A stretch of 50,807 bases of DNA from an uncultured Amphritea sp. (GCF_937127095.1 NZ_CAKZLP010000063.1:1-50807), one strand, 5' to 3'; positions 9,023 through 18,074 are shown, counted from the stretch's first letter. Notes: generated by a model not told the origin, from the letters alone. Made by a program: numbers and translations.

Positions 9023-10093
9023 CTATTCAAAGGGTAACTTAGTCGCTTTATCAATCACCTGATTGAGTTCAATATCGGCGCAGGCATAGAGCAGACAGTC
9101 ACTGATGGCGATGGCCGGATTCGTGGTGATCATAAACAGCTTCAATTGTTGGGCAGAATACAAACCCGCCCCCCGACTTAAAAAATAGTGCGGCATAACC
9201 GCCTCCCCCTGAGCACTTTGCACCCTGAAAACCGACATACCCCGCGGGCCTAACCAGCCCAGTCGGGTCAGTGCCGGGATCACGCCAAAATTAAACTTTT
9301 CCACATCAAAAGGTACGGTCAGATCCGCACCCGCGACCGGCTGCTCCGCAAACGCGATGTGGCAATCAGCGGATAACTGCAAGCGTACTGCATCCCGGTA
9401 GAGATCCATCACCAGCCCTTCTGCTGGCTGCAACACATCCGTATTAAACAGATAGCGCTGTAACCCCTCCTCTGCCAGTTGATCTGCTTGCGGTTGTTTT
9501 GCGCCGCCACACTCGATCGTCACCACCGGCAAGTGCTCACTACTCAGCTCCATCAGCGCCCCTAAACGTAGCTCTGTGACAATCATTCGCCGGGTAAACA
9601 GTGAAACCAGGGCTTCATGTACCGGGCTTTCACAGGTTACCACGCCAAACCCGGGGCTCATGCCGGAGGTGTTATGGATATCCAGCAAAGCCTCAGGCTG
9701 ATACTGCTGTAACAGTTCCATAAAATGCCGGGCGATATGCCCCTGATGGTCATCAAAAGGCGGGGAAAAACAGCGGTTCATATCCCGCTGTCCGGGGATC
9801 TGACGATGACAAAACAGCGTTTCATGCAACGCGGTCTGTACTGAGGCGATAAGGCAGATCAGTTTAACCGCAGGACGTTCACCGCTGCGCAGCCATTTAA
9901 GCAGTGCTTTAACGCCGGAGGGTTCATTGCCGTGCAACAGGGTAGCAACCGCCCGGCAACGACGGTTATCCCGGCCATCGACAACGATCAGAGTCGGGCC
10001 GCCAAGACGCCGGAGAAACTCACCCGTGTCCTCAGGAAGCGAACCGGGCTCGGGGTTATGCATAAACTGTATCGGCTGAGACTGCCGCTGCAT
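9023..10093 (-). CDS. Succinylglutamate desuccinylase/aspartoacylase-like zinc amidohydrolase
   Basis: A 356-residue M14-type hydrolase predicted to split an amide bond of an N-acylated amino acid or similar small molecule. Zinc ligands are visible: H54 and E57 in LLHGNEPSG and H140 in LLDIHNTSG. The substrate-binding segment GQRDMNRCF (101-109) matches the RDxNR motif of the AstE/ASPA family. A C-terminal beta domain follows. The start is set at MQRQSQ because GGAGG lies eight bases upstream and the ATG overlaps the stop of the preceding ligase gene by one base (TGATG), which implies translational coupling. There are no arginine succinyltransferase pathway genes nearby, so it is not AstE proper. 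The natural substrate is unknown and may be the product of the coupled ligase. Confidence 0.85.
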   Translation of the reverse strand: MQRQSQPIQFMHNPEPGSLPEDTGEFLRRLGGPTLIVVDGRDNRRCRAVATLLHGNEPSGVKALLKWLRSGERPAVKLICLIASVQTALHETLFCHRQIPGQRDMNRCFSPPFDDHQGHIARHFMELLQQYQPEALLDIHNTSGMSPGFGVVTCESPVHEALVSLFTRRMIVTELRLGALMELSSEHLPVVTIECGGAKQPQADQLAEEGLQRYLFNTDVLQPAEGLVMDLYRDAVRLQLSADCHIAFAEQPVAGADLTVPFDVEKFNFGVIPALTRLGWLGPRGMSVFRVQSAQGEAVMPHYFLSRGAGLYSAQQLKLFMITTNPAIAISDCLLYACADIELNQVIDKATKLPFE

Positions 10094-11583
10094 CAGATAT
10101 CCTCCCACTGTGCCACCGGGCGATTATTAGCGCAGTGCTCGATATAGTGTTCCAGCATCCGGCGCAGCGCCCGGCGTTTTACCAACTTGGCGGATAACCG
10201 CTCAAACTGGCGCAACTGCCAACAAGCACCATTGGTTTTCGCCTGCAGACGCTGGCGGATTATCCCCAGATAGTGATCCACCTCTGCTTCATCAATTCCA
10301 GCACCCCGTAACCCTTTATGGGCAGTGGGTAGCAAACTGGCAACGATATCCGCAACCGGAAGCCGGGTTGACTGCTCGCGGGGACCATTTGGCCACATCA
10401 ACTGAGCCCTCATCCCAAACCGGGCCGCCTGATAAAAGTTATATTCCAGGGTTTTGAAAGGCAGCGCCGGAATGATCTCCTCGATGCGTGAACGCAACCC
10501 CTCAGCCAGACCGATCATCAGTGCCGCATTTGCCATCATATCGCAGGCGCTCGGGCCTGCGGGTAGCGAACGGATTTCGATACGCAGATGACCGCCGTCA
10601 GCGGGGTCATACACCGGGCGGTTCCAGGGCCATACCGTGCCTTGGTGCAACGTCAGTTCGAACAGGGAGGGATTCTCCCCCACCCCAGCCACCCTGCCTG
10701 CACGGTTATGACTTTTTTCACACACCGGCAAAATCGGTTTATGTAGGTATACCGCTTCAGCAAACAGCTCATGCACACCATTGCGCACCCAGCCATGGCC
10801 AAAACTTACCCGTTCAGCCTCGCCGGTTTTCACCGAACGGTGACTACTGCCATCAATCGCATGCTGAAACAACGGCACCCGGGTTTCATGCCAGAGTCGG
10901 TTACCCAGCAGGAACGGCGAGTTTGCCGAGATTGCCAGGACCAAGGGTGTCACCAGTTGGATCGCATTGAAACTGGCGGCAAACTGCTGTGGTGTTACCC
11001 GATAATGCATCTGCAGAGAGGTATTGGCGCCCTCCAGGGTCACATCCGAAGCTCGCAGGGAGATCGGATCTTCGCCATCAATTTTTATCGCGACTGTTTC
11101 GCCACGCATCTTTGCCAGTGCCTGGGTAAGCGCATGGTAACGGGACAGATCGGTCATCGCGTGCAAACCAAAATCTTTACGCTGCAATGTCGGCAGGATA
11201 CCAATTGGCAGCACCCGGCCCTGATGGGCTTCTGCCAGTGTATTGAGCCGCGCCAATACTCTCAGAATCTCAGACTCTATATTTGAAAATGGGGTACCCG
11301 CCATCGCCACCGGGGTCAGATTGTACTCAAGGTTGTAGCGGTTCAGTTCCAGCGTCAGTTTTGGATCCCCCAGTTGTTGCTGTATTTCACTGTTGACCGG
11401 CAGCGGGCAGCCCGACTTATCAACAATATAGAGTTCCAGCTCAGCGCCAAGCGTTGCCGCACCCACACCAAAACCGGGCTTTTGCAGCAACTGAGCCAGC
11501 TCATCCAGATTAGCAAACAGCTTACGGGTGAAGCGCTCATAATCCTGCTGAGTGAAGTCAGACTTTTTAATCTCAAGTCCCAT
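10093..11583 (-). CDS. GCS2-type carboxylate-amine ligase (glutamate-cysteine ligase-like)
   Basis: About 496 residues, ATP-dependent. It resembles the plant/YbdK-type glutamate-cysteine ligase superfamily rather than classical GshA. Visible landmarks are the N-terminal GAELELYIVD (acidic metal and substrate strand), an LTLELNRYNLEYNLTP segment, GSSHRSVKTGE, and the late HLRIEIRSLPAGPSACDM segment, as expected for the ligase core. The frame is open to a GTG at 11607, but MGLEIKKSDF (start 11583) fits the family and has GGA about seven bases upstream. It is the first gene of a coupled pair with the AstE-like hydrolase. It may form a gamma-glutamyl or other amide; glutathione synthesis is possible but unproven. 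Confidence 0.82.
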   Translation of the reverse strand: MGLEIKKSDFTQQDYERFTRKLFANLDELAQLLQKPGFGVGAATLGAELELYIVDKSGCPLPVNSEIQQQLGDPKLTLELNRYNLEYNLTPVAMAGTPFSNIESEILRVLARLNTLAEAHQGRVLPIGILPTLQRKDFGLHAMTDLSRYHALTQALAKMRGETVAIKIDGEDPISLRASDVTLEGANTSLQMHYRVTPQQFAASFNAIQLVTPLVLAISANSPFLLGNRLWHETRVPLFQHAIDGSSHRSVKTGEAERVSFGHGWVRNGVHELFAEAVYLHKPILPVCEKSHNRAGRVAGVGENPSLFELTLHQGTVWPWNRPVYDPADGGHLRIEIRSLPAGPSACDMMANAALMIGLAEGLRSRIEEIIPALPFKTLEYNFYQAARFGMRAQLMWPNGPREQSTRLPVADIVASLLPTAHKGLRGAGIDEAEVDHYLGIIRQRLQAKTNGACWQLRQFERLSAKLVKRRALRRMLEHYIEHCANNRPVAQWEDI

Positions 11584-11671
11584 AATCTGATCCATTCCGG
11601 GTAACACCGTTACACTCAGTTAAGACGCAGGCCGATCATTCTTCAATATTAATACCCACTGAGACCGGTTT

Positions 11672-11720
11672 TTATCCCCGAATTCTGTGGATATCCTATG
11701 GGAAAACCTTTGTATAGCCC
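11672..11720 (+). repeat. 49-bp flanking repeat, right copy
   Basis: This segment begins TTATCCCCGA and ends GTATAGCCC. It matches the left copy at 36 of 49 positions without gaps and keeps the TCTGTG core, the TGGG-AAA-C tract and the final CCC. TGTGGATAT (11686-11694) is one base from an inverted DnaA box. Confidence 0.6.
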
Positions 11721-11930
11721 GTTATAACCCGGCTTAGAGCAGACCCCGCGCTGCCGATAAAAAGCGGTTCAGTTTATGAACAGCACACATGCGGCGGTCT
11801 GAAGCGTTACCTGAATGCCCAAAAGTAATACCAATAACCGAGGCGCAACCCCCTTTGCTGCGGTGCTGATAGCGGGCAACATTGACCGGATGCAATGACA
11901 GATAAGATTTTTCTTATTTAAAGATCATTA

Positions 11931-11949
11931 TTCGCTAATATATAGCGAA
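11931..11949. promoter_or_regulatory. Palindrome upstream of selD, candidate operator
   Basis: TTCGCTA-ATATA-TAGCGAA is a perfect 7-bp inverted repeat centred 33 bases before the selD ATG, where a repressor would overlap the core promoter. Function is inferred from symmetry and position only. Confidence 0.45.
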
Positions 11950-11972
11950 CTTTCCTAACAGGCTCACCCGTA

Positions 11973-14204
11973 ATGCAACAGGATCTGACTCCGGCTAATA
12001 AACACCTTATCTTTATCGGAGGCGGTCACGCTCACGCGCTCGCCCTGCTGATGATGGCGATGAACAAGCCTGCAGGTGTGCGTATTACACTGATCTCTAA
12101 TCTGGTTCAGACCCCTTACTCAGGCATGTTGCCCGGGCTGATTGCCGGACACTACAGCTTTGATCAGGTGCATATCGACCTGGGGCGTTTCTGTCGTTAT
12201 GCGGGCATCGACTTTATCGAGGACACCGTAACCGGCATCGATCCTGTTGCGCGAACGGTGCAGTGCCTCAATCATCCGGCTTTCAGCTACGATCTGCTAA
12301 GTATCGACACCGGCTCGACACCGGACCTGAGCAGCATTCCCGGTGCCGCAGAGTTCACTATCGGTGTTAAGCCGGTAAAACAGCTGCTGGATTACTGGGA
12401 AGACCTGCAAAACCGTGTAATGCAGGGGGATGACCGTGTGGACTTTCATATTGGCACCGTCGGCGGAGGTGCCAGCGCAGTCGAAGTATTGCTGGCGATG
12501 CAATATAAACTTCACAAAATGCTCAGCAAAGAGCAGCGCCGTACCAGCCACCTGCACTTTCATATCATCTGCGGCCCGCAACAGATTCTCACCGGCCATA
12601 ACAACCGGGTTATCAATCGCTATCTGCAGGTGCTGAAGCAGCGCAATATTGAGCTGCACACCAACTTTCGCGTCGATCAGGTGAAACAGGGCCGGGTGAT
12701 CAGCGACTCAGGCGAGACCATCGAGCTGGACGAAATTATCTGGGCGACCTCCGCGACCGGTGCTGAATGGCCATCCCATGCCGGGCTTGAATGCTCGGAT
12801 AATGGTTGTATTCGGGTCAATGACTATCTGCAATCGCTGTCTCACCCGGAGATATTTGCGGCCGGCGATATCGCCGAAATGATCAACTATCCGCGCCCCA
12901 AAGCCGGTGTATTTGCCGTGCGCCAGGGCGCACCACTATTGCATAACCTGCAGGCAGCGCTTGCCGAACAGCCCTTGACCCGCTTTAAACCGCAGAAACA
13001 GTTTCTCAGCCTGATCAGCACCGGAGATCGCTATGCGGTCGCCTCCCGTGGACCCTTCAGTTTCGCCGGAGCCTGGGTGTGGCGCTGGAAAGACCGTATT
13101 GATCAGAAATTTATGCAACGCTTCAGCGATCTCACCCAACTCCCGGGTCAGGTTCCCGGTGCAGAGCTGAAAATTGAAAACCCGGATATGCGCTGCGGTG
13201 GCTGTGGTGCGAAAGTGGGCCATAGTATTCTCAACCGGGTATTGAAACAGTTACCCGCGCCACCTAACGAAATTGAGATCGGCCTTAACCGCCCCGATGA
13301 TGCCGCTGTGATTGACGTACCTGAAGGCAAGTTACTGGTGCAATCGGTTGATAGCTTTCGTCAACTGGTGAACGATGACTTTCTCTTTGGTCAGATCGCA
13401 GCAAACCACGCACTGGGAGATATCTTCGCTATGGGAGCCGAACCCCACAGTGCCCAGGCGATTGTCAGCCTGCCCCATGCCAGTGATGAGATTATTGAGC
13501 AGCGACTGCGCCATCTGTTACTCGGCGCGAGTAAAGTATTTACCGAGTGTGGTATTGGGTTAATCGGCGGCCATACCTCTGAAGGCACCGAACTGACACT
13601 GGGCTTCACCATCAACGGTCTGGCTGACCGTCGGCAACTGCTCACTAAACAGGGGCTGCAACCGGGCGACCGGTTAATCATCACCAAACCACTGGGCACC
13701 GGCACCCTGTTTGCCAGTGATATGCGTAGTCAGGCCCAGGGGCGCTGGATCAGCCAGGCGCTGCACCATATGCTGCAGTCCAACTATCAGGCCAGTCAAA
13801 TATTCACCGCCGCAGGTGCGCACGCCTGCACCGACATCACCGGTTTTGGCCTGCTGGGGCACCTGCATGAGATGCTTGACGGTACCGACCTGGGTGCACG
13901 TTTGTGGCTGGAAAAACTGCCCGCCATGGATGGAGCGCTGGCCTGCCTGCGGGCAGGCTTATTCAGTTCACTGCATACTCAAAATCGCAAATTTGAACAC
14001 TCACTGCTGAATCTGGATGAGTTTAATACCGACACTGCGATCGAGTTGCTATTCGATCCACAAACCGCAGGTGGCCTGCTGGCGGCGGTCAGTTCAGAAA
14101 AGGCGGACGACGTGGTGGCCGAGCTGCAGGCAGCGGGTTATACCGAAGCCTGCGCCATCGGCAGCGTCCGGCAAGAGGGTAACGACTCCGTCACGCTAAT
14201 GTAA
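11973..14204 (+). CDS. selD: Selenide, water dikinase SelD fused to an FAD/NAD(P)-binding oxidoreductase domain
   Basis: A 743-residue two-domain protein. Residues about 10-370 are a type II NADH-dehydrogenase-like flavoprotein: FIGGGHAHALALL (FAD Rossmann), VGGGASAVEVLLAMQ (second nucleotide site), and EIFAAGDIAEM (FAD C-terminal motif). Residues about 400-743 are SelD, which makes selenophosphate from selenide and ATP: CGGCGAKVG (C408 and C411 with the catalytic Lys), the NRPDDAAVI metal segment, and DITGFGLLGHLHEM. The position that is often Sec in other organisms is Cys here. This fusion is known in marine bacteria; the oxidoreductase part may supply reduced selenium (inference). No selA, selB or 2-selenouridine synthase gene is in the window, so the user of selenophosphate lies elsewhere. 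Confidence 0.92.
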   Translation: MQQDLTPANKHLIFIGGGHAHALALLMMAMNKPAGVRITLISNLVQTPYSGMLPGLIAGHYSFDQVHIDLGRFCRYAGIDFIEDTVTGIDPVARTVQCLNHPAFSYDLLSIDTGSTPDLSSIPGAAEFTIGVKPVKQLLDYWEDLQNRVMQGDDRVDFHIGTVGGGASAVEVLLAMQYKLHKMLSKEQRRTSHLHFHIICGPQQILTGHNNRVINRYLQVLKQRNIELHTNFRVDQVKQGRVISDSGETIELDEIIWATSATGAEWPSHAGLECSDNGCIRVNDYLQSLSHPEIFAAGDIAEMINYPRPKAGVFAVRQGAPLLHNLQAALAEQPLTRFKPQKQFLSLISTGDRYAVASRGPFSFAGAWVWRWKDRIDQKFMQRFSDLTQLPGQVPGAELKIENPDMRCGGCGAKVGHSILNRVLKQLPAPPNEIEIGLNRPDDAAVIDVPEGKLLVQSVDSFRQLVNDDFLFGQIAANHALGDIFAMGAEPHSAQAIVSLPHASDEIIEQRLRHLLLGASKVFTECGIGLIGGHTSEGTELTLGFTINGLADRRQLLTKQGLQPGDRLIITKPLGTGTLFASDMRSQAQGRWISQALHHMLQSNYQASQIFTAAGAHACTDITGFGLLGHLHEMLDGTDLGARLWLEKLPAMDGALACLRAGLFSSLHTQNRKFEHSLLNLDEFNTDTAIELLFDPQTAGGLLAAVSSEKADDVVAELQAAGYTEACAIGSVRQEGNDSVTLM

Positions 14205-14251
14205 ATAGACACGCTTTTAGCTGTACAGGTAAGTTTTATCGGGATTTTAAA

Positions 14252-14283
14252 CGATCAGCGGCATCAAAAGTGATCGCTGATCG
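14252..14283 (-). terminator. Probable terminator of the PilZ gene
   Basis: Inverted repeat CGATCAGCG (14252-14260) / CGCTGATCG (14275-14283). It spans the PilZ stop codon and is followed on the minus strand by TTTAAAATC. The T-run is weak, so the efficiency is uncertain. Confidence 0.45.
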
Positions 14284-14956
14284 ATTCCAGCTTCAGCGCG
14301 GTGATATAACGCAGAATGACATCCCGGTCAGCGGTAAACGCCAGACCAGACTGCTGATCGGGTACGGACAGCGACATCACCCGACAATGCACTTCAGAGG
14401 GTTGTTCATCGAATGGCAACTGCAGTTTAAGAATGCACTCCTGCTGCTCACTTCGGGCTTGTTGCAGGAGTTCCGGATCCTGCTCCTTAGTCAGCTTCAG
14501 CAAGCCCCCACTGGTGCTGAAATTAATCATGATGCCACTGATCGTAACCTCGCCAATCACCAGCTCAGAGGGAATCGCACAGGGATAGCGTGGCTCTTTG
14601 CGGAGCATACGCGACTGAATCTTTTTCGGGTACGTTGACATCAGCAGCCTGCCTCCCAGCAGAAACAGATCAACAACCTCCGTTTCAAACGCATACACCC
14701 GGCCATGAGAGATCATCCGCATCACCAGCTTACGCTTCTTGGTAAAGGTATCTCTGTAAGTCAGTTCATCAGTACCCATGCCACTTTTTTTCAATTGTGA
14801 AACAGCGGGTAAGCGGGTGACCAAAACTTTCCCCTCAATGCCGAAGAAGCGGGAGATATACTTAATACCACTGACAGTATCACTAACCTGAATAACACAA
14901 CCTTGTTCAATAGCAGGGAATTCATCCAAAAGAACACTCTCATTATTACTCAGCAT
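14264..14956 (-). CDS. PilZ-domain protein with YcgR-like N-terminal domain
   Basis: A 230-residue cytosolic protein predicted to bind cyclic di-GMP. Residues about 1-110 fit the YcgR-type N-terminal beta-barrel. The PilZ domain starts at the RKEPRYPC segment, whose RxxxR-type arginines bind the ligand, and continues with NFSTSGGLL, the D/N-x-S-x-x-G motif. A role in motility or surface attachment is usual for the family. The start is set at MLSNNES because AGAGGGG lies about six bases upstream; the frame extends seven codons further without a good site. It is convergent with selD and divergent from msrAB, with no flagellar genes nearby. Confidence 0.88.
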   Translation of the reverse strand: MLSNNESVLLDEFPAIEQGCVIQVSDTVSGIKYISRFFGIEGKVLVTRLPAVSQLKKSGMGTDELTYRDTFTKKRKLVMRMISHGRVYAFETEVVDLFLLGGRLLMSTYPKKIQSRMLRKEPRYPCAIPSELVIGEVTISGIMINFSTSGGLLKLTKEQDPELLQQARSEQQECILKLQLPFDEQPSEVHCRVMSLSVPDQQSGLAFTADRDVILRYITALKLESISDHF

Positions 14957-15110
14957 GAATACCCCTCTACTGCACAATTTATTTCCATAGAAATACTACA
15001 TTGCCCCATCAGGGTCAAAAAGCATCTCACCATTTTGGTATTTTCAGGTTGATTTCATTGCCTGGCGGTAGGCTTAACCAATTCAGTGATATTGTTTGGA
15101 GAGATAACCG

Positions 15111-16277
15111 ATGAAAACCAAGATAGCGGTGTTGTTAGTCGCCCTGACGGGTATTACCGTACTCAGTGTAACGGCAGGCACAGAAACAGTCGTTCGCGCC
15201 GACCTTCAGCAACAGGGGCTCAAAGTTGCTACCTTTGCCGGAGGGTGCTTCTGGTGTACAGAAGCGGGCTTTGAAAAACTCCCCGGTGTTAAAGATGCAG
15301 TCTCAGGCTATGCCGGTGGTCAGAAAGCGGACCCAACCTACAAGGAGGTCTCTTCAGGCAGCACCGGCCATACCGAAGTGGTTCAGGTGTATTATGACCC
15401 GAACATTATCAACTATGAGGGTTTGTTGCAGTCACTCTGGCGACAGATGGATCCTACGGATGGCAATGGTTCCTTTGTCGACCGGGGCAACCAATACCGT
15501 CCCGCGGTGTTCTATCACAATGAACAGCAACGTATGATCGCAGAAAAATCGATGCAGGAGCTGGCAGCGTCCGGACGCTATAGCAAACCCTTAGCGACCG
15601 AACTGACAAAGTTAACGGTGTTTTACCCGGCGGAAGATTACCATCAGGACTACTACAAACGTAATCCGCTGAGATACAAATACTACCGTTTTAACTCAGG
15701 CCGCGATCAGTATCTGGAAAAAACCTGGGGCGATGATCTGCATCCAGACTTCACCCAGTTCGGCCGTGGCCAAAAACAGGGGGCTAACGGTGAAGAGGCC
15801 AGTGCCGATGCAACAGAAACTGTGACGACTTACCGTCAGTTCAAAAAACCCTCCGATGCACAGCTGCGCAGCAAACTGACCGATCTGCAGTATCAGGTTA
15901 CTCAGGAAGATGCCACCGAGCGAGCATTTCAGAATGAGTTCTGGAATGAGAAGCGGGAGGGGATCTACGTCGATATCGTCAGCGGCGAACCGCTGTTCTC
16001 GTCAAAGGACAAATATAAATCCGGCACCGGCTGGCCAAGCTTTACCCGGCCGATCACCTCCGAAGCGGTTGCTGAGCATAGCGATACTAAGTTCTTTATG
16101 ACCCGCACCGAGGTGCGCAGCCGGTATGCTGACTCCCATCTGGGGCATCTGTTCAATGATGGTCCAAAACCTACCGGACTGCGCTACTGCATCAACTCGG
16201 CCTCATTGCGTTTTGTTCCCCGGGAACAGATGGCTGCTGAGGGATATGGCGAACTGCTCAGCCAGCTTGACAACTAA
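15111..16277 (+). CDS. msrAB: Exported bifunctional methionine sulfoxide reductase MsrA-MsrB
   Basis: A 388-residue fusion that repairs both stereoisomers of methionine sulfoxide. An N-terminal hydrophobic segment (5-22) predicts export to the periplasm. The MsrA domain runs from about 38 to 205, with catalytic Cys in GGCFWC (C46 and C49) and a GYAGG segment. The MsrB domain runs from about 240 to 380, with GTGWPSF, the [18 protein letters not shown] segment and catalytic C360. The zinc-binding CxxC pairs of many MsrB proteins are absent. The layout resembles Neisseria PilB without its thioredoxin domain, so a separate electron donor is needed. GGAGAG precedes the ATG. Likely monocistronic, divergent from the PilZ gene. 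Confidence 0.93.
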   Translation: MKTKIAVLLVALTGITVLSVTAGTETVVRADLQQQGLKVATFAGGCFWCTEAGFEKLPGVKDAVSGYAGGQKADPTYKEVSSGSTGHTEVVQVYYDPNIINYEGLLQSLWRQMDPTDGNGSFVDRGNQYRPAVFYHNEQQRMIAEKSMQELAASGRYSKPLATELTKLTVFYPAEDYHQDYYKRNPLRYKYYRFNSGRDQYLEKTWGDDLHPDFTQFGRGQKQGANGEEASADATETVTTYRQFKKPSDAQLRSKLTDLQYQVTQEDATERAFQNEFWNEKREGIYVDIVSGEPLFSSKDKYKSGTGWPSFTRPITSEAVAEHSDTKFFMTRTEVRSRYADSHLGHLFNDGPKPTGLRYCINSASLRFVPREQMAAEGYGELLSQLDN

Positions 16278-16371
16278 TGCGATGAATAACGCTCAGACAG
16301 TGGCCATCACTGCTGAGCGATTCTTAAAAATAGGATAAACTGCGGTAAAGATTCCCGACCGGAGCCGCAGT

Positions 16372-16764
16372 TTGTCCCACTCACAACGATATACATCTGA
16401 TGATCGACCCATTGCTCGAGTGCTGATATTAACAACACTGCTGTTAATCGCCTGGCCGCTCTCTGCGATGCAGCTGAATGATCCGCGCTCTGCAGCGGTT
16501 TATATCCTTAAGTTGCGACCTCTGATCAACGCCTGTCTTAACCAGGCAAATGCCAGCAGCCGTCTGGCTGAAGTATGGAACAGTCCACCCTGCCAGCAGT
16601 TGCTGGATGAAGAACCCCAATTTACCACCGCCTGGCAGCTAATACTGCCAGAAGGCGAAATTAGCGCACTCGCCGAAGTACCCTATCCACTGCGTAAACC
16701 CACGATGGATACCTATTCTGAATACAAACAACTGGCGGAGCGGATTGCCCGACTCAGTCGCTAA
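16372..16764 (+). CDS. Small hypothetical exported or membrane-anchored protein
   Basis: 130 residues, not recognised. A hydrophobic stretch (about 17-31, ending PLSAM) looks like a signal peptide or anchor. The rest is a short mixed domain with two Cys (about 55 and 74) that could pair outside the cytoplasm. The start is TTG with GGAG seven bases upstream, and no better in-frame ATG exists before the hydrophobic segment. It lies 94 bases after msrAB on the same strand and could be transcribed with it. No function is assigned. Confidence 0.6.
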   Translation: MSHSQRYTSDDRPIARVLILTTLLLIAWPLSAMQLNDPRSAAVYILKLRPLINACLNQANASSRLAEVWNSPPCQQLLDEEPQFTTAWQLILPEGEISALAEVPYPLRKPTMDTYSEYKQLAERIARLSR

Positions 16765-16906
16765 GCAAATTTATTTTAATATTTTTTCGCCAGCGCTATT
16801 TACCCCGAAAGCCTGAATAAACCATTAAATCAGATAGATAGCGCACACCAATTTAAAGTCTGAAAAAAAACTAAATATCAAGTCTTACCTTTGCCTTTCT
16901 GATCTC

Positions 16907-16912
16907 TATAAT
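16907..16912 (+). promoter_or_regulatory. Candidate -10 element for the GIY-YIG-like gene
   Basis: A perfect TATAAT at 16907-16912 in a T- and A-rich stretch. The -35 position 17 bases upstream reads CTTACC and is weak. A start of transcription near 16919 would exclude the first possible TTG (16924) and supports the TTG at 16948. Confidence 0.5.
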
Positions 16913-16947
16913 ACTCCCTCTTTTTGCCAGCGGTACCGGGTAATATC

Positions 16948-18057
16948 TTGATTATTTTCACCATCACCAACACAGTTTCAAAACAGGTCTATGTCGGCTC
17001 CACACGTAACGATATCGATAGTCATTGGGAGACGCTGTTAATTGCAGCGGAGTCCGGAGTTGAGGCCGAGCTTTATAATGCTATACGGCATGACGGAGCG
17101 CAGAGCTTCGCCATCACCGAATATGGTTTCGCAGACAACCTCAGTGAAGCACGCGAACTGACGGCTGACGCACTGGAAACCTTTGGCGGTAAAAGTCTGC
17201 AAGGACTCATCACCAAACCAAAGCCCAGTAAAGTTCACCGTCAGAGCCCTGCAGAACGTAAAGCCGCACTCGCCCTGCTGGAAGAAGCTGAGCAGAAAGC
17301 GTTGCTGAAAGGTGAGATCGAAAAACCGACCGGTGAAGTTGATCTGAAACTGCTCGCGCAACAGCGTGACGCAGAACTTGAAGCCCGAATTGTGCGTGAG
17401 CGTCAGGAAACCATGGCGATGAACAAGGTGCTTGCCGCAATGGATTCCCGTAAACGGAGCAAATCCTCGAAAGCAAAATCCAAGGCATCAGCCCCGACAC
17501 CGGTCAGCCGTGCAGCCGCACCCAAACTGGCAACAGGCAAAGTCGCATCAGCAACTCAGGAAAAACTGATCCGGGAAAAGATTGCCCTGGAACGTGATGA
17601 CCGTGAGTATAGCAAGATCTCCCGGCAACAAGCTGAAGCTCAGGAGATGGCAACGGTGATGGCACGGATTGATGCCCGTGCTCAGGGCATGCGTAAAACC
17701 GCACCCAAAGCGAAACCGAAATCAGCCATCCGCAGCAGTCTGCCGCTGACAGTGAAAAAGCCTGCTGAAGCGCTCAAAGAGACTCGCCTGGAGCTGGATC
17801 GGGATACGGTCAGGAGTGCCGAGATAGCGATCATGCAGCAGGAAAAATCCCGCGCAGCTTCGGGTATATCTCTGAGTGCGAAACAGACCACTCCGGCGCG
17901 TCTCAATCTGCGTCCAGGCCTGGATAAAGATCAGAAGATTGCCCATACCATTGCCCGCTATCGCAATACCGCTGAGCCGACGGTCACCAAGACCGGCCAT
18001 GGTAAGCAGGAGCTGATTAGCTCCCTGCAGGCCAGACTGGCCCAGCGTAAAAGCTAA
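16948..18057 (+). CDS. GIY-YIG-like N-terminal domain with long repetitive basic tail
   Basis: About 369 residues from a TTG start with GGG eight bases upstream; a longer frame begins at TTG 16924. Residues 1-85 resemble a degenerate GIY-YIG fold: IIFTITNTVSKQVYVGSTR, then an alpha-helical segment ending with F-A-I-T-E-Y and a Glu-rich helix (SEAREL). The exact GIY and YIG triads and the catalytic Arg context are altered, so nuclease activity is doubtful. The remaining 280 residues are charged, helical and low-complexity, with a repeated module of acidic helix, a Met-Ala-x-x-D-x-R segment and a Lys/Ala/Ser-rich linker (AKSKASAP, then APKAKPKSA). DNA or RNA binding by the tail is inferred. Convergent with acpH. 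Confidence 0.68.
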   Translation: MIIFTITNTVSKQVYVGSTRNDIDSHWETLLIAAESGVEAELYNAIRHDGAQSFAITEYGFADNLSEARELTADALETFGGKSLQGLITKPKPSKVHRQSPAERKAALALLEEAEQKALLKGEIEKPTGEVDLKLLAQQRDAELEARIVRERQETMAMNKVLAAMDSRKRSKSSKAKSKASAPTPVSRAAAPKLATGKVASATQEKLIREKIALERDDREYSKISRQQAEAQEMATVMARIDARAQGMRKTAPKAKPKSAIRSSLPLTVKKPAEALKETRLELDRDTVRSAEIAIMQQEKSRAASGISLSAKQTTPARLNLRPGLDKDQKIAHTIARYRNTAEPTVTKTGHGKQELISSLQARLAQRKS

Positions 18058-18074
18058 GTACTCTGCCAACAGAC

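Larger units (their letters stand above)
11584..11972. other. Gene-free divergent region between the ligase unit and selD
   Basis: 389 bases with no supported gene. It holds the right copy of the 49-bp repeat (11672-11720), an inverted repeat ATAAGA-TTTT-TCTTAT at 11902-11917, and a 7-bp-arm palindrome at 11931-11949 just upstream of selD. The promoters of both divergent transcripts should be here, but no convincing -35/-10 pair was found. Confidence 0.5.

Noticed and set aside
11612..11627. A 16-bp exact match to 18761-18776 near the fadA end
   Set aside because: A single 16-mer match in a 50 kb window is near what chance allows, and the second site is coding sequence.
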